DNA of 64,000 bases from Heliocidaris tuberculata. Taxonomy: Eukaryota; Echinodermata; Echinoidea; Camarodonta; Echinometridae. Of the stretch, positions 45,761 through 55,349 are shown in pieces (position 1 is the first letter of the stretch; every line of letters starts with the position of its first letter). The position numbers and the translations under genes are program-made. The stretch lies in contig CM046850.1 in NCBI GenBank assembly GCA_025618425.1, positions 10,295,992 to 10,359,991 of the forward strand, read 5' to 3'. A model generated the notes under the pieces. That model made no database searches, was not told the DNA's origin, and was given only the letters and a program-made list of their open reading frames with translations.

Positions 45761-45960
45761 GGAGCACGGTGGTGTATTGGTGAAGGCTCTTGACTCTCAT
45801 ACGAGAGGTGTTGGGTTCGATCCGCACTGCGTGCTTACATCCTTGGATAAGGTGCTTTACCCACATTTGCCCTTTCGACCCAGGTGTCTGAAGTGTTTAC
45901 CTGGTAATGCTGGGCGTAATAATGATTGCAGCAGGGAATTGTCCTTATTGCCATGATTAC
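45761..45960 (+). mobile_element. tRNA-derived SINE, copy 2
   Basis: The head GGAGCACGGTGGTGTATTGG, then TGAAGGCTCTTGACTCTCAT, has a box A-like segment, and a perfect box B GGTTCGATCC lies at 45814-45823. The body CTTGGATAAGGTGCTTTACC, CGACCCAGGTGTC and TTACCTGGTAATGCTGGGC parallels copy 1 (521-705). The 3' end is estimated. Confidence 0.75.
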
Positions 45961-45999
45961 AGGGTCTTAGAAAAAGTGTTAATATGATGACGTCACTAT

Positions 46000-46859
46000 T
46001 GGTAACTAAGACCATACTATTACACTATAAATATATTCTCGTTAGGCCTACACTCTTGATTCTTGTTTCAAATAAAAATGGAGCCGAGTAGTGTATTGAA
46101 CTCTTAAAAAATATCATACGTGCTTTTTAAAATGTGTGAATGATTTCATATCATTCATTATCAATAATAGATATATTTGTATTTTTAATGTTTTATAAGA
46201 GACACTGTACATTCGATTGCTATACTTTATTACAAGCAATCACTGTGTAATCGTTGAATTAGTATATCCTGTAATATGTTTTGTAAATATGTATATAACA
46301 ATTTTTTTTCTACGCTGAGCTAAAGTAGTCTTTATACTCTGTGTATGTACTTTCAAAACTATATAATGCCATTTCAAAATAACTAATATATACATGGATA
46401 TTTTTTCAACGGATTCTAGAAAATATCACCGTCTATACATATGATGATTTATTAAGATGATAGAAATGTGCAACGACATTTTCTTAAAAAACAAATGTTA
46501 ATTACGAGGATACCATATACTTTGTATACATATATATTTATGTATGTTCTTATTTATTTTTTGTTATGAGTTCATTTTCATGATTTTGTTGCTATTATTG
46601 TTACTTATTATTGCTATCAGGGCCTCATGTAAGACCACCAATATTGGTGATAATGAGTCACCCTGTCTAAATATCAGAAATGAATAAATAAATAAATAAA
46701 TAAATACGTGATTTTTGTTTCTAGACTTACGGATGAATATGAAAATGATATACTGATTTATCAAAAGCTTTGCAAACATCTAATCCATGTACATCATAAA
46801 GTAAAATAGGAATAACATAAATGCACTGCTAACGATTTCTTTGAAACGCAATATTAGAA

Positions 46860-46860
<1 letters not shown>
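46000..46860. other. Unassigned AT-rich DNA
   Basis: No gene recognised. AATAAATAAATAAATAAATA at 46683 is a short simple repeat. Confidence 0.4.
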
Positions 46861-46912
<52 letters not shown>

Positions 46913-46959
46913 CGTGTGTGTGCGTGTGTGTGTGTGTGTGTGTGTGGGTGTGTGTGTGT
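46861..46959. repeat. (AT)n then (GT)n microsatellite
   Basis: TATATATATA (46861-46880) is followed by GT dinucleotides with GAGC/GC interruptions to 46959. Confidence 0.95.
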
Positions 46960-46960
46960 A

Positions 46961-47010
46961 TTCACCCTTAGGGCTTTATCAGGTATACTTGATAAAGCCC
47001 TAAGGGCGAA
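46961..47010. ncRNA. Decayed hammerhead-like hairpin, two inverted cores
   Basis: TTCACCCTTAGGGCTTTATC and A (46961-46981), loop GGTATACT, then TGATAAAGCCCTAAGGGCGA and A. On the plus strand TTGATAA-A-GCCC-TAA-GGGC-GAAA follows the hammerhead order CUGANGA, stem II, GAAA, with two core substitutions. On the minus strand the paired arm reads CTGATAA-A-GCCC-TAA-GGGT-GAA with G8 replaced by A. The extra A before stem II matches the candidate at 12520-12569. Likely inactive relics of PLE or related terminal repeats, arranged palindromically; this is inference. Confidence 0.4.
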
Positions 47011-47519
47011 AATTCGTACTTCTAAAATTCGTACTTTTAACTTCTTTACGGTGTGTCTTCATTTATTTTTGCGATTTACATTTAATCTCCGAGCAGAACT
47101 TATAAATAAATATATATATGTATATATTTTACTCCCATTTACTTATGTATTTTCCTGAAACATTTTAGTGCATTTTCCAATTTGAAGGAATCATATTCGA
47201 TGAACGCAGTGGTTTCCCAAGTATTGAACAACTTGTCGGATATTGCGTGCTTCCATTCTCTATTTTCCTTTGAATGAATTGTAGCTACTTTTATTCGGAT
47301 TACTTGTAAGTTTGCTTATATTGCACCATGCACCAATTTAAATGAGTGAAGTGTTAACAGGCACTTGTTTATTGAATTATAATGAAAAGAGTATTAGTTT
47401 GTAATCATAGTGCTTGTTTGTTTTTTTTCTAAACGAAAAAAAAAAATTCTTATCAAAATTAAAAATGGGGGGGGGGTGAAAAATCACGGATTGATATTAG
47501 TATTAAGTTGAAGAATGAA

Positions 47520-49660
47520 AAAAGGGTTTATGATTAAAAAATTTGTTTCACGTAATTTCATGCTTGACAGTTGTTTGTAAAGTTTACGTGTGCTTCTTAC
47601 CATGAGTTATATGACTCATCAGTTATGTTGCCCATAGAGTGTAGACCTTGATATCCCCTGTCAAACATTAATTGAAGATGGGATTTAGTCTTCATAAAGA
47701 CGATTATTTTGGTTATTTATCATAGTTTATTTTTTTTTTTTTTCTTTTAAAACTTCAAATTGTGTTCATGAATTGTAAAGTTATATACCACGGAACAATA
47801 TAAGATGAACAATGGAAAAAAGATATTGTGATTGACTGATTGAAAATCTGTTTCTTGTAAATTTAGTTATGCCATCAACTATAAATATGATTTATTTGAG
47901 TCATGAATTTTGTTGTCCATGAGTTGCCATTATGGATATCCTCTGTCAAGCATTAAGGATGGGATTTAGTCTTCATAAGGACCATTATTTTGGTCATCTA
48001 TCACGGTGCATTTATTTTACTACAAAGAAAAACATGTCTTTCTTATCAAACTTCAAAATGGGTCCATGAATAGTCAAGTTAGATATCACAGAACAGTATG
48101 AGTATATTAAGGTGAACAATGAAATAAAGCTATTATGATTGCAAATTATTTCTTGTAATTGTACTTGTGACATTTGTTGGTAAAGTTAATGGCACCATGA
48201 TTATGATTTATTTGACTCAACCTTGATATCCTCTGTCAAACATTAATTGAAGATGGGATTTAGTCTTCATAAAGACGATTATTTTGGTTATTTTTTATAG
48301 TTTATTCATTTTATGACAAGGTAAGCCTGTCTTTCTTGTCACATTTCAAAAGGGGTCTTGAACTGTGAAGTTAGATACAAAGGAAGAATATAAGATGAAC
48401 AACGAAAAGAAGGTAATGTGATTGAAAACTTGTTTCTCGTAAATTTAGTTATGCTGTCAACTATAATTATCAGTCATGAATTTTGTTGTTCTTGAGGTAC
48501 CAGTTAGGATATTCTCTGTCAAGCATATATTAAGGATGGGATTTAGTATTCACAAGGACCATTATTTTGGTCATCTATCACAGTGCATTTATTTTATTAC
48601 AAAAAAAAAAAAAAAAAAAAAAAAAAACACCTGTCTTTCTTATCAAAATTTAAAATGGGTTCATGAATAGTCAAGTTAGATATCACAGAACAGTATAAGT
48701 ATTGAGATGAACAATGAAATAAAGCTATTATGATTGCAAATTATTTCTTGTAATTGTACTTGTGACATTTGTTGGTAAAGTTAATGGCACCATGATTATG
48801 ATTTATTTGACTCAACTTTGATATCCTCTGTCAAACATTAATTGAAGAAGGGATTTAGTCTTCATAGAGACGATTATTTTGGTTATTTTTTATAGTTTAT
48901 TTTTTTATGACAAGGTAGGCCTGTAGTGTCTTTCTTATCAGATTTCAAAGGGGGTCTTTAACTGTGAAGTTAGATACTAGGGAAGAATATAAGATGAACA
49001 ACGAAAAGAAGGTAATGTGATTGAAAATTTGTTTCTCGTAAGTTTAGTTATGCCATCAACTATAATTATTATTTATTTGAGTCATGAATTTTGTTTTTCA
49101 TGAGGTGCCAATATGGATATTCTCTGTCAAGCATATATCAAGGATGGGATTTAGTCTTCATAATGACCATTATTTTGGTCATCTATCATAATGCCTTTAT
49201 TTTACTACAAAGAAAAGCCTTTCTAAAAAAAATTCAATATGGGTTCTTGAGTAGTCAAGTTACATATTATAAGAACAGTATAAGTTATAAGATGAACAAT
49301 GAAATAAAAGATAAAGATTGCAATTTATTTCTTGTATTTGTATCTGTGACCAGGGGTACTATATACTTTCATTGCCCCCAATCCGAAAAACGGCTCGACG
49401 CCCCAATTTGTGACATATGTTCGTAAAGTTAATTTTTTTTAAAAATTTGATTTGATTTATTTAGTTTCCACTCATGGATTGGATTGCCCTTGTCAGCTAA
49501 TAGCCCTTTTTTCAAAGGATTCCATGATCATGATTTATTTGAATCATGAATTTTGTTGTCCTCAATGGGTATAGACCTGGATATCAACTGTCAAACTGAA
49601 GATGGGATTTAGTTTTACTGAAGACGATTATATTGTCAAAAACATTAAAAGATGAAAAAA
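47520..49660. repeat. Dimeric higher-order tandem array (A/B units ~280-300 bp)
   Basis: The landmark GATGGGATTTAGTCTTCATA recurs at 47677, 47958, 48252, 48535, 48847, 49143 and 49601. Odd copies (A) are preceded by GTCAAACATTAATTGAA and followed by AGACGATTATTTTGG. Even copies (B) are preceded by GTCAAGCATTAAG or GTCAAGCATATAT and followed by GGACCATTATTTTGG. So A and B monomers alternate in a ~575-608-bp dimer. The last A is displaced by an insertion near 49345-49520. Poly-A expansion lies at 48601-48627. Confidence 0.9.
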
Positions 49661-49861
49661 ATACCCTACCATATTAAAAGATTGATTTCAATGTGATTAC
49701 GAGTATAAGCGCCTACTTGCTTATACCCTCAAGCCATGTGTATTCTATCATTTGAAACCATGATAAATCATTAAAATTTATCTTCTATGAGGCCAAAGTC
49801 GCCAAGTGGCTAAGATAAATGGCAAGGCTGATTCCAACCTTCCCCTTTGCGTATAGCTAAG

Positions 49862-49968
49862 GAGGGGGAGGGGTAGGGGGGGGGGGGCGTGTCAGCAGTT
49901 GATTAGCGGGGAAAAAAAGGTTCAAGGAGAAGAGAGGGAGCGAATGAGAGAGAGAGAGAGAGGGAAGG
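49862..49968. repeat. G-run and (GA)n simple repeat
   Basis: GGGAGGGGTAGGGGGGGGGG, then GAGAGAGAGA, directly beside the CR1/L2 tail. Confidence 0.8.
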
Positions 49969-49974
49969 GGGATA

Positions 49975-50870
49975 TTATTATTATTATTATTATCATTATT
50001 ATTATTATTATTTATATACTGCGCTTTTCCCGAGATGGCCCAAAGCGCTTACAACAAGAAAAAAAAGATTAAAAACGAACAAGCCTAAAAATCTGGATTA
50101 GAAAAAAGAAATGTTTTGAGTCCCTTTTTGAATGAAGAGACAGATGGTGATTGCCTAAGTGTTAAAGGTAACCTATTCCAATATTTTGATGCAGTTATTG
50201 TGAAGGTCCTATCTCCAGCAAGTTTCCGTGTGATATTATATGTAAGACGGAGTGGGTCGCTGGAGGATCGCACATTCCTGCGAGGGGTGTATAGGGTCAA
50301 ACAATCATGTAGATATTGAGGTGCCTGCTTATTAAGAGATTTGAAGACCAACAAAAGTAATTTAAAAACTATTCGATGTCTTACAGGAAGCCAGTGTAAC
50401 GAGTTAAGGAGTGGTTTAGGGGAGTGAAATCTCGTTACCTGATAAATTAGGCGGGCTGCCCAATTTTGAAGCCGTTGAATACGATCTAATTGAGTAACAG
50501 GGATGGTGGAAAGAAGGCCATTACAGTAATCTAAACGGGACAGAACTAGAGAACGGATTGCGTTGTTACAGGCTGATTGAGTAATGTATCTTCGAATTCG
50601 AGAAATATTACGTAAATGGAAAGTTACAGTAGTACATATTTGAGAGACACGGTCCGCCATCGACATTTCTCTATCAAAAATTACACCAAGATTTTTAACA
50701 GTGACTGAAGGGCTTATGGAAAAATTGCCAACATTAAGCTTAAGATCTGGCAGACTGCGTAGACTGTGAGGAGAGGCTGCTATGAAGAATTCTGTCTTTG
50801 AGTCATTCAACAATATGAGAAGCCAAAAGGAAAAAGAAGATGATACCTTGATTTAGTTTCTTGGAATTTT
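49975..50870 (-). mobile_element. CR1/L2-type LINE, 5'-truncated, with 3' UTR and (AAT)n tail
   Basis: The minus strand carries the reverse-transcriptase C-terminal region (50085-50870), then a short 3' UTR. That UTR has the hallmark GTAAGCGCTTTGGGCCATCT, CGGGAAAAGCGCAGTATATA and an (AAT)n tail (49977-50012). The tail hairpin AGCGC..GCGCT plus triplet tail is typical of L2-like elements. The 5' truncation lies about 5 bp from a CACTCTC MITE (50876). Confidence 0.85.
50085..50870 (-). pseudogene. Reverse transcriptase C-terminal fragment (CR1/L2 group)
   Basis: The frame is open from about 50870 to the stop at 50085. Recognisable blocks, in order: LLNDSKTEFFI (thumb start); VKNLGVIFD; ITQSACNNAIRSLVLSRLDY then CNGLL; LDRIQRLQNWAARLIYQ; PLLNSLHWLPVRHRIVFKLL then LLVFKSLN; GDRTFTITASKYWNRLPLTL; and SVSSFKKGLKTFLF near the C-terminus. 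This series is diagnostic of Jockey-superfamily LINEs of the CR1/L2/Rex1 group. Fingers/palm with the FADD catalytic motif and the APE endonuclease are missing, so it cannot mobilise itself. There is no internal stop across about 250 residues, so insertion is fairly recent. The first Met-like position is not a true start. Confidence 0.9.
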
Positions 50871-50875
50871 TCATA

Positions 50876-51084
50876 CACTCTCAAACAAGTTGGTAAAATT
50901 TAACCCTGTGTTGGGTAAAAAGGGAACAGGCATGTTTTGGGGGTAAAGTCTTACCAAATATTGGATAAATGTTACCCCAAACTTAGTGAATTTGAGCCAA
51001 CAGTGAGCAAAATTTCACCCAACAAACATGCATGTTCCATTTTTACTCAGTGTTGAGTAAAATTTACCTAGCATTTTTAGAGTG
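50876..51084. mobile_element. MITE with CACTCTCAAA / TTTTTAGAGTG termini
   Basis: 209 bp. The interior has GTAAAATTTAACCCTGTGTT then GGGTAAAAA on the left and CAGTGTTGAGTAAAATTTAC on the right, plus ACCAAATATTGGATAA and AACAAACATGCATGTT. Ends resemble the CACTCTAA ends of the 6.8-kb element (20405-27194). The flanking octamers do not match. Confidence 0.65.
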
Positions 51085-51089
51085 TGTTT

Positions 51090-52070
51090 ACGTATTACTT
51101 GGGATAACAATGCACTTTTCTTTGATTTCTAAGCAATGAGACCCAGTCCAATGACGTTATACGTTTCCCTTTGGGATGCTTGGTGGATTCGGTACCATCA
51201 CCAAATCCAGACTCAATTGTAGTAATCGACATTATAGCTCCTTATGTCACGTTCGATACTCTGTGATTATTATGTTAGGGAGAAGGTCGATTTTTGGTAA
51301 TGGTGATGAATGATCTGTGAGCTTTGTCATTTTCATTGTCACTTTGGAAGAATATCATAGAATTAGAATAATGATCAACAACCAATACGGTAACAGTAAA
51401 CAAAATCCTCAGGGAAGATTTGGCGACGGTACTAAATCCGCTAAGGAACGAATTCAAGAAAGTTATAAAATAGGACTTCTCCTCCTAACAATAGTTCGAA
51501 TCTTTTTATCCTTCGCATCCGTTTGATCTTCTTTTGAGACAACGCAGTTCAGCCACCAAATATGCAAAAACATCTGATTTGTCAAAAAGTCTCTAAATTT
51601 GTCAAAACATCACAAAAGGAATCTTCATACCCTTCTTATACGTTTGATCTCCCCTGGAGTCAACGCCGATCTTTCTGTAAATTTGTCAAAACCTCACAAA
51701 TCTTGACAAATTCAAAACCTTTCTGACAGTGACTATAGGCTGAAACGCAAGTGGAACGACACGACTATGAGAAGGACACAAAGAAAGGGTAGAAGGTTAT
51801 ATCATGAAAAAAAAAATAATAAAGAAACTCAAGAAGAAGTAGGAGAAAAAGAATGAACAAAATAAGGAGGACAAAGCAAAATATTATCTTCCTTCAGGGT
51901 AAGGTAGCAAACATGACCTGATTTATCGGTGCCCTTAAAAAACCCAAACTTTATAAATGATTAGAAGCATAGTTATTTGAAAATTTAAAGAGGAGAAATT
52001 AGTGCATAAATAGGTTATATTATAGTTACATATTGAAAATTATTCCAAACAAAATGTAATTAAGAATTCT
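51090..52070. other. Unassigned DNA
   Basis: No gene recognised. A partial repeat of ATTTGTCAAAA-CATCACAAA occurs at 51597, 51676 and 51700 (TCTAAATTTGTCAAAACATC; GTAAATTTGTCAAAACCTC). The rest is featureless. Confidence 0.4.
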
Positions 52071-52075
52071 CATGG

Positions 52076-52382
52076 AATAGTCCATTTTCGTAATGCATTC
52101 AAATTGAATGCTTATTTTCTTTGTCAAACTCTTAGTAATGAACTATTACATCCACCTCTTACAAGGCATTTCATTAGTCACAACACTTAATGTATGCAGA
52201 TTGCATACATTAAGTGTTGCTAGGTTGGGCAAGCGAAAATGTTTGTCCAACCTAACAACGCCTAATACATGCAATTCACATTCTGACTATGAAAGAAAAT
52301 AGCTATTTACAGGTGAATGTAATAGTTTGTCAATAGACAAACGGCGTGTATAAGTTTGAATACATTACGAAAATGGCCTATT
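52076..52382. mobile_element. MITE with AATAGGCCATT termini, copy 2
   Basis: The reverse complement of the right end (AATAGGCCATTTTCGTAATG) and the left end (AATAGTCCATTTTCGTAATG) form the TIR. Inner ACAGGTGAATGTAATAG / CTATTACATCCACCT also pairs. It matches 26476-26774 in opposite orientation. It has an added perfect inner palindrome, ACTTAATGTATGC-AGATT-GCATACATTAAGT. Confidence 0.88.
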
Positions 52383-52389
52383 TCTCTCG

Positions 52390-53205
52390 GCTATTAGTTC
52401 TGTTACTAACCTGTAAAATTATTCGTTATTTTAAATTTGAATTTGTACGTATATCGCTTTGCAGGAAAATGATTTTTAGTTCTGATGGTGAAAAGGATAT
52501 CAGAGTGAACTTGCTTAATATTTCATCTTATTGTTCCACTTGTATTAAAACATACATTGTCATATATTTTGTTGTTCTGTCCATGAAACCTGATGAATTT
52601 TATTGTAAACACCTGAATAAACGCCATGTTTAGGCTCTCGTTTGTTTTGATATTCCACTAAACGATGGGGGGGGGGGGGGGGAAGAAAAAAAAATCATCG
52701 CTAGTATCTCGCTATATGTATTTATCAAAGAAATTTGACGAAAAGTTTTCGGGCTTTTAACAAAATGGGTCCAGTGCTACTAGCATTTAGAATGGTCTCT
52801 AGACTTGAATTTCTTATGGGTCCGGGTAAAATTTTGCTGGATATTTTTCTCGAGAAACCAATAGACCTATATCATTTAACGACGGGTTTTTTTTTTTGGA
52901 ATACAAAAAAAACCACCCCATTTTGATTATGATTCATGATGTGACCCTTTACGAGGCTTGTCTCTACCGACATGGTTGATTTAAGCTTTCTCTGAATCAT
53001 CATAAAGCATTGCAAAGCACGAGATTCAAGTTATAAAAATATAAATACTATTCTTCGTTAGTATCCTATTCACGGACGAAGAAGGCTCTATCCGGCAACT
53101 TTTACATTATCTTCTATGAAAAAACTTAATGGCGGCTTCAAATTATAGAAAGGTTTGTTGGAAAAAGCATTCTTCACTGGCAATTCCAAAATCAGCATTT
53201 TAAGA
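52390..53205. other. Unassigned DNA
   Basis: No gene recognised. A 95-residue frame (52346-52633) starts inside the MITE and lacks any motif. CCTGAATAAACGCCATG at 52611 is polyadenylation-like but has no supporting exon. A G-run occurs at 52668-52682. Confidence 0.35.
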
Positions 53206-53210
53206 AACCT

Positions 53211-53537
53211 GGAGGGGTGTTCCATAAAGCTGTTCGTAAAGTTACGAATAACTCTATGAACGATTTGAATATGGCAAACCAAACAAAATTCTCAATCATT
53301 ATAAATCGCATCAGCTAAAGCTGAAATATGCAGACATAGACTAACATTACTTTTGTTTACAAACATTTTTATGGCAAAGTACATTTTTTGGCCAAAATTT
53401 AATTGAGATTATGGAAAATGTAGTCACACTTTGTTAAAACATTGGGAAAGACTTTGTGCATAACATTTGGCACTTTATGTTCAAGTCGTTCGTAAAGTCA
53501 TGCGTAACTTTACGAACAGCTTTATGAAACACCCTCC
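53211..53537. mobile_element. MITE, GGAGGGTGTTNCATAAAGC termini
   Basis: The left GGAGGGGTGTTCCATAAAGC, then TGTTCGTAAAGTTACG, is inverted at the right (CGTAACTTTACGAACAGC, then TTTATGAAACACCCTCC). The ~35-bp TIR has one indel. The long internal part is AT-rich and non-coding. It shares the TGTTnCATAAA core of its ends with 39026-39173 and 2575-2701. Confidence 0.82.
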
Positions 53538-53928
53538 TGGAATAGAATTATGTGAATTAGGATCTACTGTATGTAGAATGGCGTGGAATTATATGAAGAG
53601 GAATATACTGGGCGTTTTAAAAAAAAGGAAACCAAACTTTGAAAAATTCCCGTTAAAAAACTAACTATATGTTTACTGACAATGAAATCCATACCATGTC
53701 ATTGAGTAATTCATATTCTTTTCAATGGTAAACTGGCAATTCAAAAAGCCATTCAACCCAAACCATGCATATTGTGTTTTACAAAGTGAACCGACTAAAA
53801 TTTTGCACAAAATTTTAAAGTCAGTGGTGTTCATTGATGCGTGACCCTGGAAAACCTAAACCGCTGGAAAGCAAATGAATTACTCTTTCATATGATATGA
53901 AATTAAAAGATGATTGAAGGAAAGCACA

Positions 53929-53957
53929 AGGTCATCTTGACCTTGACCTTGACCTTG
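53929..53957. promoter_or_regulatory. Cluster of nuclear-receptor half-sites (TGACCT x3)
   Basis: AGGTCA at 53929-53934, then three head-to-tail TGACCT hexamers at 53938-53955. On the minus strand this reads TCAAGGTCA repeated, the extended half-site of monomer-binding receptors such as FTZ-F1/SF-1 and ERR (established consensus). A simple hexamer microsatellite would give the same pattern, and no promoter is seen nearby. Confidence 0.25.
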
Positions 53958-53999
53958 AGGAGGAATTAGGCTTTGGCCTGACGTCAGCTCGTTGTAACG

Positions 54000-55345
54000 G
54001 TTTGTTGGTATTCAGTGAACCAAATTTGGATCACACAATATTGTCCGGTCCAGTTTGGTATTGTTTTGTAGGCACTTTGTCCATCTTTTCCGCCCCACCT
54101 GGTCGCCAAGTGACCCACTTCCATCGAATATCATGCAAGTTCTTTTAGGGGTACCATTTTTGGTAAAAGGAATTAAAACTAAGTGCGTCACAATGCCACT
54201 GACCTCTCGTGAAATATCAGTCGATTCTCACGCCCCAAATTGCTAGTGGTTTATCGATATTGCAAATTTCTATATATACCAATGCATTGTTTTCTATTGA
54301 GCTAAATTGTTCTAATTTTGTTAATCTACACTTTTAAAGAAATCGCTGTTCTTCAGGTCGAACAGACCTCTGACATACAGCAGCTCTTGTCTGGGAAGTT
54401 GCATTTCCCACGTTCATGCCTACATTCAAGTTATATTGTTAAATCTCATCGATTTAGAAATCAAATACCATACAAAGATAAACAAGCGTTTATCATAATA
54501 CACAGAATGTATTCTGATATAAAGCTATAGCTAAGGATATGGAGAATTATGGTCGAACTGAGAAGAAGATAAACATGATTAAGTGGGTATCTCCTTGGGG
54601 TTTGCGAACAGTTGGCGAAATCAGTGAATGGGCTTTTTCAGACATTCGCCAGAATCGTCAATTATTCATTTAAAAAAGTAATTCTGTATTATATTCTGCA
54701 AGTGCTTGCAATGCCATGCTCATCAAACGTTCACCGACCCGACTTTTCTCAAATATGACGGTCTGTAAAATATGTGCCACAGTGATCAACTATTTATTCT
54801 ATTAGTGCTGAGGTAATAGTAATTGAACGGCCATGAGAAAGTGGGTATTACTTTTGTATATTAGTTGTTTTAGGAGGTCATGGGTATTCAAAGCTGAGGT
54901 ATCGAAGAGGGTGTTGAATGTATAATATTTGGCAAGAATAATTATGTGAGAACCTCTCATTATTTATAGGGTTACATTGTGATGAAACTGGCAAGGAACG
55001 TAACTTTTGTGTCAAAGGTCAACTAATGGACCGTCAAATCTGACTCATGTATTCAAGTGAAAGAAAAAAGAGTCTGGGAAATAAAACGAATTCTCTGTCA
55101 GTGTAAGGATAACCTTATTCTGGTTCCACGATTTTGGATATAAAAGGCTCTTTTCTTTTGAGCCGACTATGTTTTGTTCGGACTCTTGTTTGGTGCTAAC
55201 TCCCGTCACAATATACCAGTTGAATAATGAAGAAACCTTGTTGAGAGTCATTAGCAAAGACTTTTAATAGTATCAAGACAGATTACTCTCACCTACTTCC
55301 GTAGTACATTCGGCAGACGTAAATTGCTGTGTTAAAATAGACTCG
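54000..55345. other. Unassigned DNA
   Basis: About 1.3 kb with no recognisable gene. A 70-residue frame at 54318-54530 follows a CTGTTCTTCAG acceptor-like site but has no identifiable family and no paired exon. Confidence 0.4.
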
Positions 55346-55349
55346 GAAA

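Noticed and set aside
47520..49660. CRISPR-like or phage repeat array
   Set aside because: Units are ~280-300 bp with no spacer structure and the genome is eukaryotic in character.
52346..52633. 95-residue plus-strand frame
   Set aside because: It begins inside a MITE terminus, lacks motifs, and an AATAAA-like signal alone is not evidence of a gene.
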